Assembly: GCA_938082915.1 (NCBI GenBank)
Contig: CALKCG010000060.1
Coordinates: 1-5,465, forward strand
Length of the DNA stretch: 5,465 nucleotides
Direction of reading: 5' to 3'
Source: an uncultured archaeon
Lineage (GTDB): Archaea; Thermoproteota; CALKCG01; B24
In this document: piece after piece, positions 1 through 4,909 of the stretch
Layout of the letters: each line of letters starts with the position of its first letter
How positions within the stretch are numbered: position 1 is the stretch's first letter
Position numbers and translations under genes: made by a program
Notes under the pieces: model-generated
Databases searched by the model: none
What the model was told of the DNA's origin: nothing
The model's input: the letters and a program-made list of their open reading frames with translations, nothing else

Positions 1-13
1 CTTCCTCGTCCCC

Positions 14-271
14 TTGAAAGGCTCTAAAAACCCTCAATTTTTACGGGTTGCTGGTAAAGTCTTTACGATCTCTAAGCAAGGCCGTATCATAGTTAAACTT
101 GAAAATTTCATTCCACGACTTGGCGCAAAAGTTTACGATAAGAAATTCAGAAATCTAGGCGTTGTTGTAGATGTTATAGGTAATGTAAAGTCCCCATATA
201 TGGTTGTGAAACCCTTTGAATCTAAAGGGCTGGAGAAGATCATAGGGGATAGTCTCTACGTTAAAGATTGA
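14..271 (+). CDS. gar1: H/ACA ribonucleoprotein subunit Gar1
   Basis: Gar1 is the small beta-barrel protein of H/ACA RNPs. It binds Cbf5 and helps release the substrate RNA during guide-directed pseudouridylation of rRNA. The 85-residue product has the family pattern: a first strand around RVAGKVFTISKQGRIIVK (residues 11-28), the PRLGAKVYD turn (34-42) and the hallmark VVDVIGNVKSPYMVVKP (51-67). It lacks the Gly/Arg-rich tails of eukaryotic Gar1, as archaeal Gar1 does. The start is uncertain. TTG at 14 gives a normal archaeal length, but no Shine-Dalgarno precedes it and the frame stays open to base 2 (F-L-V-P before the TTG), so the true start may lie beyond the left edge. The gene ends 21 nt before tfb on the same strand. 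A gar1-tfb pair is a familiar archaeal arrangement, so co-transcription is likely. Confidence 0.9.
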   Translation: MKGSKNPQFLRVAGKVFTISKQGRIIVKLENFIPRLGAKVYDKKFRNLGVVVDVIGNVKSPYMVVKPFESKGLEKIIGDSLYVKD

Positions 272-292
272 CCCTCTTAAGGTGGGGGTAGT

Positions 293-1204
293 TTGAGTGA
301 TAGAGTGAAGTGTCCTGAGTGCGGCAGTCATAATCTTATTAAGGATTATGATTCAGGCGAGATCATATGCTCTAACTGTGGTTATGTTGTTGACGATAAG
401 CTTCCAGATAATGGCCCAGAATGGAGAGCTTTTGATGATGAACAGCGGAATAAAAGATCTAGAGTTGGGGCTCCGATGACGTACACTATGCATGATAAAG
501 GGCTTTCCACAACCATAGATTGGAGGGGCTTTCCATATACGCATAAGAAAATAGATCAAATAAAGGCTTTACAGATATACAATCTTCGTAAATGGCAGAG
601 GAGGGTTAGACTCTCAGATTCTTCTGAGAGAAACCTTGCTTTCGCCCTTACAGAATTAAGTAAAATATCCATGTCTTTAAATATTCCGAAACATGTCCTT
701 GAAACGGCTTCACTAATCTATCGGAAAGCCCTCAAGAAGAGGCTTATAAGAGGTAGGAGCATTCAAGGAATAGTCGCAGCTTCCATATACATGGCGTGTA
801 GAATCTGCGGTTTAGCTAGAACGTTGGATGAAATCTCAAAGGTAACAATGATGAGCAAGAGAGAGATAGCTAGGAGCTACCGTTTTATAGTTAAAGAACT
901 TAGCGAATTCATCCCTCCAGTAGACCCAATAGTATACGTATCCAGGTTTTCAAACCAATTAGGTATACAGGGACGGATGGAAGAAATAGCATGTGAGATA
1001 GTTAAAAAATCCATGGAACTTAAACTCACGTGCGGTCGTGGACCCACTGGCGTGGCGGCTGCAGCCCTATACCTTGCATCTATTCTAACTGGAAATAGGC
1101 GTACACAACGTGAAATAGCTGAAGTAGCCAATGTAACTGAGGTTACGGTGAGAAACAGGTACTCGGATATCTTGAAAAACATCGACATAATTATCTGGGT
1201 TTAA
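293..1204 (+). CDS. tfb: Transcription initiation factor B (TFB, TFIIB homologue)
   Basis: TFB binds the TBP-TATA complex and the BRE, recruits RNA polymerase and assists promoter opening. All expected parts are present in 303 residues. There is an N-terminal zinc ribbon with Cys7, Cys10, Cys26 and Cys29, then a B-reader/B-linker segment (about 40-78) with GPEWRAF, KRSRVGAP and HDKGLSTTIDW. A first cyclin fold spans about 112-205 and a second about 210-300. The second ends in a helix-turn-helix (TQREIAEVANVTEVTVRNRY, 271-290) that in the family contacts the BRE. Length and domains are complete and no intein is seen. The start is TTG at 293, which places the Cys7 ribbon at the normal distance; AAGGTG at 279-284 is a fair Shine-Dalgarno with an 8-nt spacer. 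It follows gar1 by 21 nt and probably shares its transcript. Whether the genome has other TFB paralogues cannot be told from here. Confidence 0.97.
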   Translation: MSDRVKCPECGSHNLIKDYDSGEIICSNCGYVVDDKLPDNGPEWRAFDDEQRNKRSRVGAPMTYTMHDKGLSTTIDWRGFPYTHKKIDQIKALQIYNLRKWQRRVRLSDSSERNLAFALTELSKISMSLNIPKHVLETASLIYRKALKKRLIRGRSIQGIVAASIYMACRICGLARTLDEISKVTMMSKREIARSYRFIVKELSEFIPPVDPIVYVSRFSNQLGIQGRMEEIACEIVKKSMELKLTCGRGPTGVAAAALYLASILTGNRRTQREIAEVANVTEVTVRNRYSDILKNIDIIIWV

Positions 1205-1225
1205 TAGAAATGTTTACTTAGCCCC

Positions 1226-1240
1226 CTTATCTTTTATTTT
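1226..1240 (+). promoter_or_regulatory. T-rich stretch after tfb: possible terminator and/or TFE-beta TATA region
   Basis: The 56-nt gap between tfb and the preferred TFE-beta start contains CTTATCTTTTATTTT. Archaeal transcription often ends in T-rich runs without a hairpin, so this could terminate the gar1-tfb transcript. TTTTATT at 1232-1238 also lies about 25 nt upstream of the TFE-beta start, a plausible TATA distance for a nearly leaderless transcript, but a clear BRE is not visible. Which role applies cannot be decided from sequence. Confidence 0.25.
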
Positions 1241-1247
1241 CCACGTT

Positions 1248-1252
1248 GGAGG
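1248..1252 (+). promoter_or_regulatory. Shine-Dalgarno GGAGG deciding the TFE-beta start
   Basis: GGAGG lies 8 nt before TTG at 1261. It overlaps the competing upstream TTG at 1246, which has no ribosome binding site of its own. This favours 1261 as the start, shortening the protein by five residues. Confidence 0.6.
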
Positions 1253-1260
1253 ATAATGCA

Positions 1261-1620
1261 TTGACATCTAGCAGTAAAAAACAGAGAAACATTGAGAAGA
1301 TGGCTTTACAAATGATTAACGAGCGCGGCGATGAAGGTATTCTACAAAGCGACTTATGGAAGCTTATAGGAGTCTCTAGTAGAGAAGGCTCTAGAATAGC
1401 AATCAGACTAGAGAAGAAGAAGCTTGTAAGAAGAGAGAGGGAATACCATTCAAAAAGATGGACTTACCGACTTTACCCAGTTAAGAGAAACCACCCACTT
1501 CTACCAGTGATATACAGCCCCTGCATAATATGCGCAAACAATTCTAAGTGTAGTGTGGAAGGCGTTGTATCCCCCCTTAACTGTAGAAGGCTTATAGAGT
1601 GGGTTTTAAAGACCGGGTGA
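1261..1620 (+). CDS. Transcription factor E beta subunit (TFE-beta, RPC39/TFIIE-beta-like)
   Basis: Archaeal TFE-beta pairs with TFE-alpha to help RNA polymerase melt promoters; it is related to RNA polymerase III subunit hRPC39. This identification rests on two visible parts. Residues about 10-72 form a winged helix (helix IEKMALQMINERG, then ILQSDLWKLIGVSSREGSRIAIRLEKKKLVRRER, then a wing ending WTYRLYP). The C-terminal end carries four cysteines, C88, C91, C97 and C108, spaced C-x2-C-x5-C-x10-C, followed by an EW pair (residues 113-114). From memory, that spacing and the SPLNC..EW surroundings match the cubane iron-sulfur domain of hRPC39 and crenarchaeal TFE-beta. The 119-residue length is near the minimal archaeal form. 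The start chosen is TTG 1261 because GGAGG lies 8 nt upstream; TTG 1246 would add five residues. It lies just after tfb. Its last 29 nt overlap the convergent trm1 end. Automated pipelines may call it a MarR-like or hypothetical protein. Confidence 0.82.
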   Translation: MTSSSKKQRNIEKMALQMINERGDEGILQSDLWKLIGVSSREGSRIAIRLEKKKLVRREREYHSKRWTYRLYPVKRNHPLLPVIYSPCIICANNSKCSVEGVVSPLNCRRLIEWVLKTG

Positions 1621-2788
1621 TATCGCTAAGCCCGTTTAAGATTTCCTTTAAAGGAGCATTCGTTCTAAACCCTTTACCATCGAAATGCGTAGGAGATGCA
1701 TTATAACCCATTTCCTTAAGTTTTTCAAGCACCGCTTTTTTTGATGGGGGAGATATCCTGAGAAAAGAGGCCAATTCATCTATGGTATAATACGTTATGT
1801 CACCCGAAGCCTCAGAAGCTATGGTTTCTATAAGCCTACCAAGTTTCCTATTATTTGTCAAATGTGAATTCCTATACTCTGCAAACATTTGACTGCAAAA
1901 CTCCACATCAAAAATTTCCCCAATCCAAAGTGGGCCAGCCAATTCTAATCGGCTACCGCAGTTTGGACATGAACTGGCTATTTCCTCCCCTAAAACTGTA
2001 AATCTTCTGTAAAGGCAGTTAAAACAGTGATTCAAATAACCTATTTTATCTAGGGTTTTATCAGCCGCTATCGTACCTCGGATTGTTTCAACGTATAGCC
2101 TTATATACTGCGTCGTCCTATGGCTGAGTAGCGGTTTAAGACCTCTATTGAGCATTGTACAGTTCCTCGCAATAAAGCCAAGTAAAATTCTTACAGCTAC
2201 TTCCGGGTAATACTCTGTTTTCAGCGGCTTAGACCAATATCTTCTAAGACACGTCCTCGGATATCTTCCAGACAGAGCTGCTGTATCTGTCGATGTTACG
2301 GCTAATACTCCTCCCTCTTTAAGGCTTAAAAGAGCTGGTTGTATGAAAGGGGCTGGGGAACCGAAGGGATCGACATCTACAAAGTCAAAACCATCCTGGC
2401 GAATATCTCTCCGCAGAAGAAGTTCTCGTGCATCTAAATTGAAGACCATCGCTTTTTCAGATAAACCGTTAATTTCAAGGTTTACACGTATGAATTCTAC
2501 CGCATTGGGGTTTAGATCGTTTATAACCGCTTCTTTAACACCTATACCTTCTGCTATAAATCTAATGCTTCTAACACCGCATCCAGCAAGCGGGTCGCAG
2601 ACTCTTAAGCCTCCGCCCCTCCTCCTAGAGAAAACTCTAACGGCTAAAACAGCAACATCTCTATTTAGAGAAGCCTCAGGATTGTAGAAAACGCATGGTT
2701 TAGGCTTTCTCTCAGATAATGGTTTCAATGCCTGAGGCGTTAGAAGTAAACGTACAAGTCCTTCTTTAGTTTCAATAAGGTTACTCAA
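1592..2788 (-). CDS. trm1: tRNA (guanine(26)-N(2))-dimethyltransferase Trm1
   Basis: Trm1 uses S-adenosylmethionine to make N2,N2-dimethylguanosine at tRNA position 26. The 398-residue product is close to the archaeal family length. It shows VFYNPEASLNRD (33-44), the SAM-binding motif DPLAGCGVRSIRF (65-77), NDLNPNAVE (90-98, acidic loop), the adenine-side DA (119-120) and the catalytic DVDPFGSP (138-145). A zinc site follows with Cys255, Cys258, Cys274 and Cys277. The C-terminal part (about 315-375) looks like the helical, winged-helix-like extension typical of the family. The start is TTG at 2788, supported by GAGGT at 2795-2799 with a 6-nt spacer. The gene lies 59 nt downstream of egsA on the same strand, so it may be read with it. 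Its 3' end overlaps the convergent TFE-beta gene by 29 nt. No damage is seen. Confidence 0.96.
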   Translation of the reverse strand: MSNLIETKEGLVRLLLTPQALKPLSERKPKPCVFYNPEASLNRDVAVLAVRVFSRRRGGGLRVCDPLAGCGVRSIRFIAEGIGVKEAVINDLNPNAVEFIRVNLEINGLSEKAMVFNLDARELLLRRDIRQDGFDFVDVDPFGSPAPFIQPALLSLKEGGVLAVTSTDTAALSGRYPRTCLRRYWSKPLKTEYYPEVAVRILLGFIARNCTMLNRGLKPLLSHRTTQYIRLYVETIRGTIAADKTLDKIGYLNHCFNCLYRRFTVLGEEIASSCPNCGSRLELAGPLWIGEIFDVEFCSQMFAEYRNSHLTNNRKLGRLIETIASEASGDITYYTIDELASFLRISPPSKKAVLEKLKEMGYNASPTHFDGKGFRTNAPLKEILNGLSDITRSLKPTL

Positions 2789-2794
2789 GTGTCT

Positions 2795-2799
2795 ACCTC
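2795..2799 (-). promoter_or_regulatory. Shine-Dalgarno GAGGT for trm1
   Basis: On the minus strand GAGGT lies 6 nt before the TTG at 2788 and supports that non-ATG start. Upstream, AAATATG around 2821-2827 could be a weak TATA element if trm1 has its own promoter in the gap after egsA; this is not secure. Confidence 0.5.
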
Positions 2800-2847
2800 A
2801 AATTTACACAATTAAGCAAGCATATTTCTTATTCTGAAGAGCCAAGC

Positions 2848-3939
2848 TTATATGACTTCTGTCTCAGACGCAAGCTTTTCAGCCTCAGCTTTAGTTAAAC
2901 CTTTGACCCCTAGAATAGTTAATCTTTCAGGTCTTATCTTATGGGCTCTCGTAAGAGCCTCCACAATGTACTCGGGAGCTATACCCAATTGCTTAGCGTT
3001 AACAGGCGCACCGATTTTTATAAGGAAGTTTCGAATCTCCATCCAATTGATCTTATGAAGATAAGCCATCATTATCGCTCCTACGCCACATTGCATACCA
3101 TGCTCAGCGTGTTCAAAATCATGCTTAAGCGATAGCAGGTCTAAGCTGTGGCTAAAAAGATGCTCTGCACCACTGGCTGGTCTACTGCTACCAGCTATAC
3201 TCATGGAGACCCCGCTACCTATTAAAGCTTTAACCACCGTTCTAACGGCTTTCTCACCTCCGGCTCTGATAACGTCGACTCCGGTTTTAACTATGTTGGC
3301 GGCCATGAGCGCCATGGCTGCGGCATATTCACTGTAGTCTTCGCCCTTGATCCTCTGAGCCAGAAGCCAGTCGTTTACTGCCACTATTTTAGATATGAGG
3401 TCTCCACATCCAGCAGCTAGACTTTTTTTAGAGGCATTTGATATGACTGATGTATCTGCTACTATGGCTACGGGCGCTCTTGCCTCCGTATATCCAACGC
3501 CCATGTTTTCAGCTACGCTCATCCTGAGTAGAAAACTCACGATGGGGGATGCTATGCCATCATGAGAAGCCGATGTTGGAACACTTATAAAGGGTATGTC
3601 GAGCCACGTTGAAGCGAGTTTGGCAACGTCTATAATTCTTCCCCCTCCAACTCCTAAAACTACGCTTGATTCGTCTGCTTTAAGTCTTTTAGCGAGACTC
3701 TTAACATCCATATATGTGACTGGATTAGACTCTATAGTGAACATCGACACATTGAAACCATTATCTGAAAGCAGTAGGTAGACCTCTTCAGCTATCTTCC
3801 TAGTGAATGTTGCACCAGATACAAGCTGTATCTTACTCCCAAGATGGAGCTTTTGAATTGCGTACGGTAGCTTTTTAAGGGCATTAGCACCCATTATTAC
3901 GCATCTTGGAAACTCCATGATTTCCGTTTTAAAAAACAT
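2848..3939 (-). CDS. egsA: NAD(P)-dependent sn-glycerol-1-phosphate dehydrogenase
   Basis: This cytosolic enzyme reduces dihydroxyacetone phosphate to sn-glycerol-1-phosphate, the backbone of archaeal ether lipids. The 363-residue product belongs to the iron/zinc-type polyol dehydrogenase superfamily. Visible are the dinucleotide-binding GVGGGRIIDVAK (96-107), VPTSASHDGIASP (120-132), and the likely metal ligands Asp180 (GCGDLISK), His260 (RPASGAEHLFSHSLD) and His280 (HAEHGMQCGVG). These are the D/H/H positions known for the family. The SRPASG.EH block distinguishes G1P dehydrogenase from GldA glycerol dehydrogenases. ATG at 3939 is used here; ATG at 3918 (residue 8, MEFPRCV) is also plausible because many homologues begin near that point, and neither has a strong Shine-Dalgarno. 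A TATA-like element lies about 36 nt upstream. trm1 follows after 59 nt. A bacterial AraM-type homologue is the only alternative and is unlikely in this context. Confidence 0.95.
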   Translation of the reverse strand: MFFKTEIMEFPRCVIMGANALKKLPYAIQKLHLGSKIQLVSGATFTRKIAEEVYLLLSDNGFNVSMFTIESNPVTYMDVKSLAKRLKADESSVVLGVGGGRIIDVAKLASTWLDIPFISVPTSASHDGIASPIVSFLLRMSVAENMGVGYTEARAPVAIVADTSVISNASKKSLAAGCGDLISKIVAVNDWLLAQRIKGEDYSEYAAAMALMAANIVKTGVDVIRAGGEKAVRTVVKALIGSGVSMSIAGSSRPASGAEHLFSHSLDLLSLKHDFEHAEHGMQCGVGAIMMAYLHKINWMEIRNFLIKIGAPVNAKQLGIAPEYIVEALTRAHKIRPERLTILGVKGLTKAEAEKLASETEVI

Positions 3940-3970
3940 TGCACTCTAAAGGTAATTATACTTTGGAAAG

Positions 3971-3983
3971 GTTTAAGCTTAAC
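3971..3983 (-). promoter_or_regulatory. Candidate egsA promoter (TATA-like, near-palindromic)
   Basis: On the minus strand GTTAAGCTTAAAC lies about 32-44 nt upstream of the egsA ATG. It offers a TATA-like CTTAAA at a distance that would put transcription start about 10 nt before the codon. The core TTAAGCTTAA (3973-3982) is a perfect palindrome, so it could act in both directions or be a regulator site. No start-site data support it. Confidence 0.35.
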
Positions 3984-3995
3984 TAATGTAGTTTC
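3980..3995. repeat. Direct repeat, left copy
   Basis: TAACTAATGTAGTTTC. It matches the copy at 4508-4522 (TAACTAATGTGTTTC) with one extra A. The two copies sit at opposite edges of the region lacking an intact gene. It overlaps the upstream side of the candidate egsA promoter. Confidence 0.45.
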
Positions 3996-4094
3996 ATCCA
4001 ATTCGGCTTAATACACACTCTTACAGTAATATACTGCCGCCGCCTTCAAAAACATTTAACTGATAATTTGGACTTAACCTTTAGCCAACGACTA

Positions 4095-4529
4095 GGGTAC
4101 TCCACTCCAATCTACTGAACTCCCCCATAAATTGTGTGGGCTATCAGTTATTCCATGGATAAGAATAGACTAAACATCCATGAACCGACATAGATAAAGG
4201 CCTAAGCTCGACGTAAAAGTCTAATGTAAGTTTTTTAGGAGCGTAGACACTACCGTTAAAGAAGTATACATAATCATCCGAATCCAACAGTAAAACTGGA
4301 GGAAAGTCTGCATCAAGTCTAGGAAGATAAAAGCAAGACTGCGTTTAAAGAGAAGCTTATATCCATGGCGATGTCAACCCATATTTCCACAACCTTTTAA
4401 GACGTTAATGCTAATCATGGAAGCTATAACACCATGTGGAGAGTAAAAATGGAGACCTGAGGTATATGGAGTAGAAATATGTTGAGAAAGTGATATTGAA
4501 ATCGTGGTAACTAATGTGTTTCTAGTTTT
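4095..4529 (-). pseudogene. Possible decayed gene: frame-shifted open stretches
   Basis: Reading the minus strand downstream of hisI, open stretches follow each other in changing frames. The first is 51 codons (4529-4377, containing HISTPYTSGLHFYSPHGVIA). A short one of about 25 codons ends at 4319 (KVVEIWVDIAMDISFSLNAV). The third has 66 codons (4344-4147), containing FPPVLLLDSDDYVYFF, then NGSVYAPKKLTLDFYVELRP. The last is 25 codons (4169-4095, HGITDSPHNLWGSSVDWSGV). The 66-codon stretch reads like real protein, with acidic and aromatic residues in sensible mixture, but has no ATG near its beginning. The order and abutting ends fit an old gene broken by small indels. I do not recognise the family. 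Chance open frames remain possible, because each stretch is short. Confidence 0.35.
4508..4522. repeat. Direct repeat, right copy
   Basis: TAACTAATGTGTTTC, lying just past the hisI stop. It is the partner of the copy at 3980-3995, in the same orientation, about 512 nt apart. It could be the footprint of an insertion, duplication or slippage event, or chance. Confidence 0.45.
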
Positions 4530-4909
4530 TAGCCGTAGACTTTATTATGGAAACATGACCTATAGCCTTCGTGACAAGCATACCCAATTTGATTGACTTT
4601 AAGCAGTACTGAGTCGCAGTCGCAGTCTATATACACTTCTTTTACAAACTGTACATGTCCAGATTCTTCGCCTTTACGCCAGAGCCTTCCCCGTGATAGA
4701 CTCCAATAATGGGCTAAACCTGTCGTTAAGGTTTTAACGAAGGCTTCTTTATTCATGAATGCTACCATTAAAACTTCGCCCGTATCAACGTCTTGAGCAA
4801 CGGCTACTATAAAGCCGCCATTATGTCTATAGTTTAAAGCATCTGCCAGCCTTACGGCTTCCTCAAGATTCATAGGGACATCATTTATCTCGAATTTTTC
4901 CTCTACCAT
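4529..4909 (-). CDS. hisI: Phosphoribosyl-AMP cyclohydrolase HisI
   Basis: HisI opens the adenine ring of phosphoribosyl-AMP, the third step of histidine synthesis. The 126-residue protein is a stand-alone archaeal-type form, not fused to HisE. Visible are VLMVAFMNKEA (47-56), HYWSLSRGRLWRKGEESG (67-84), and the metal sites IDCDCDS (94-100) and GYACHEGYRSCF (109-120). Zinc ligands would be Cys96, Cys112 and Cys119; the 16- and 7-residue spacings equal those of the Methanothermobacter enzyme as I recall it. Asp95, Asp97 and Asp99 fit the magnesium site. The family GPACH appears here as GYACH. The start is ATG at 4909 with GAGGAGG 10 nt upstream, inside the end of hisE; the two coding regions overlap by 29 nt and are likely translated from one message. 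It looks intact. Confidence 0.96.
   Translation of the reverse strand: MVEEKFEINDVPMNLEEAVRLADALNYRHNGGFIVAVAQDVDTGEVLMVAFMNKEAFVKTLTTGLAHYWSLSRGRLWRKGEESGHVQFVKEVYIDCDCDSVLLKVNQIGYACHEGYRSCFHNKVYG

Larger units (their letters stand above)
3940..4528. other. 589-nt region without an intact gene, between egsA and hisI
   Basis: No intact gene, tRNA or recognisable structured RNA is seen here. GC content looks similar to the neighbouring archaeal genes, unlike the AT-rich right end. The left edge holds the probable egsA promoter. Two near-identical short direct repeats sit at its edges. The minus strand carries a series of stop-free stretches in shifting frames (described separately) that may be gene remains. 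A 7-bp inverted repeat, CATGGAT/ATCCATG, lies at 4154-4160 and 4176-4182 with a 15-nt loop; it is too short to name. Plus-strand frames contain only very short ORFs. Confidence 0.6.

Noticed and set aside
877..1188. Minus-strand open frame inside tfb
   Set aside because: Antisense to the conserved second cyclin repeat of TFB, with no ribosome binding site or recognisable domain.
1246..1260. Upstream TTG 1246 as the TFE-beta start
   Set aside because: It has no Shine-Dalgarno, and the only good one (GGAGG 1248-1252) overlaps it and is spaced correctly for TTG 1261. Not excluded, but less likely.
2343..2687. Long plus-strand open frame inside trm1
   Set aside because: Low-complexity, serine- and proline-rich translation antisense to conserved Trm1 motifs; a shadow frame.
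4154..4182. Inverted repeat CATGGAT/ATCCATG with a 15-nt loop
   Set aside because: Only 7 bp, does not extend, no T run after it, and lies inside the longest open stretch; too weak for a terminator or RNA gene.
4298..4311. GGAGGAAAGTCTGC on the plus strand resembles the conserved 5' block of RNase P RNA
   Set aside because: The other conserved blocks, such as an ACAGAAA-type CR-IV, are not found at the right distance downstream, so the match looks accidental.
4343..4362. TTTAAAGAGAAGCTTATATC resembling an archaeal BRE/TATA on the plus strand
   Set aside because: No plus-strand gene follows; only tiny ORFs and then the antisense of hisI. AT-rich matches of this kind are common.
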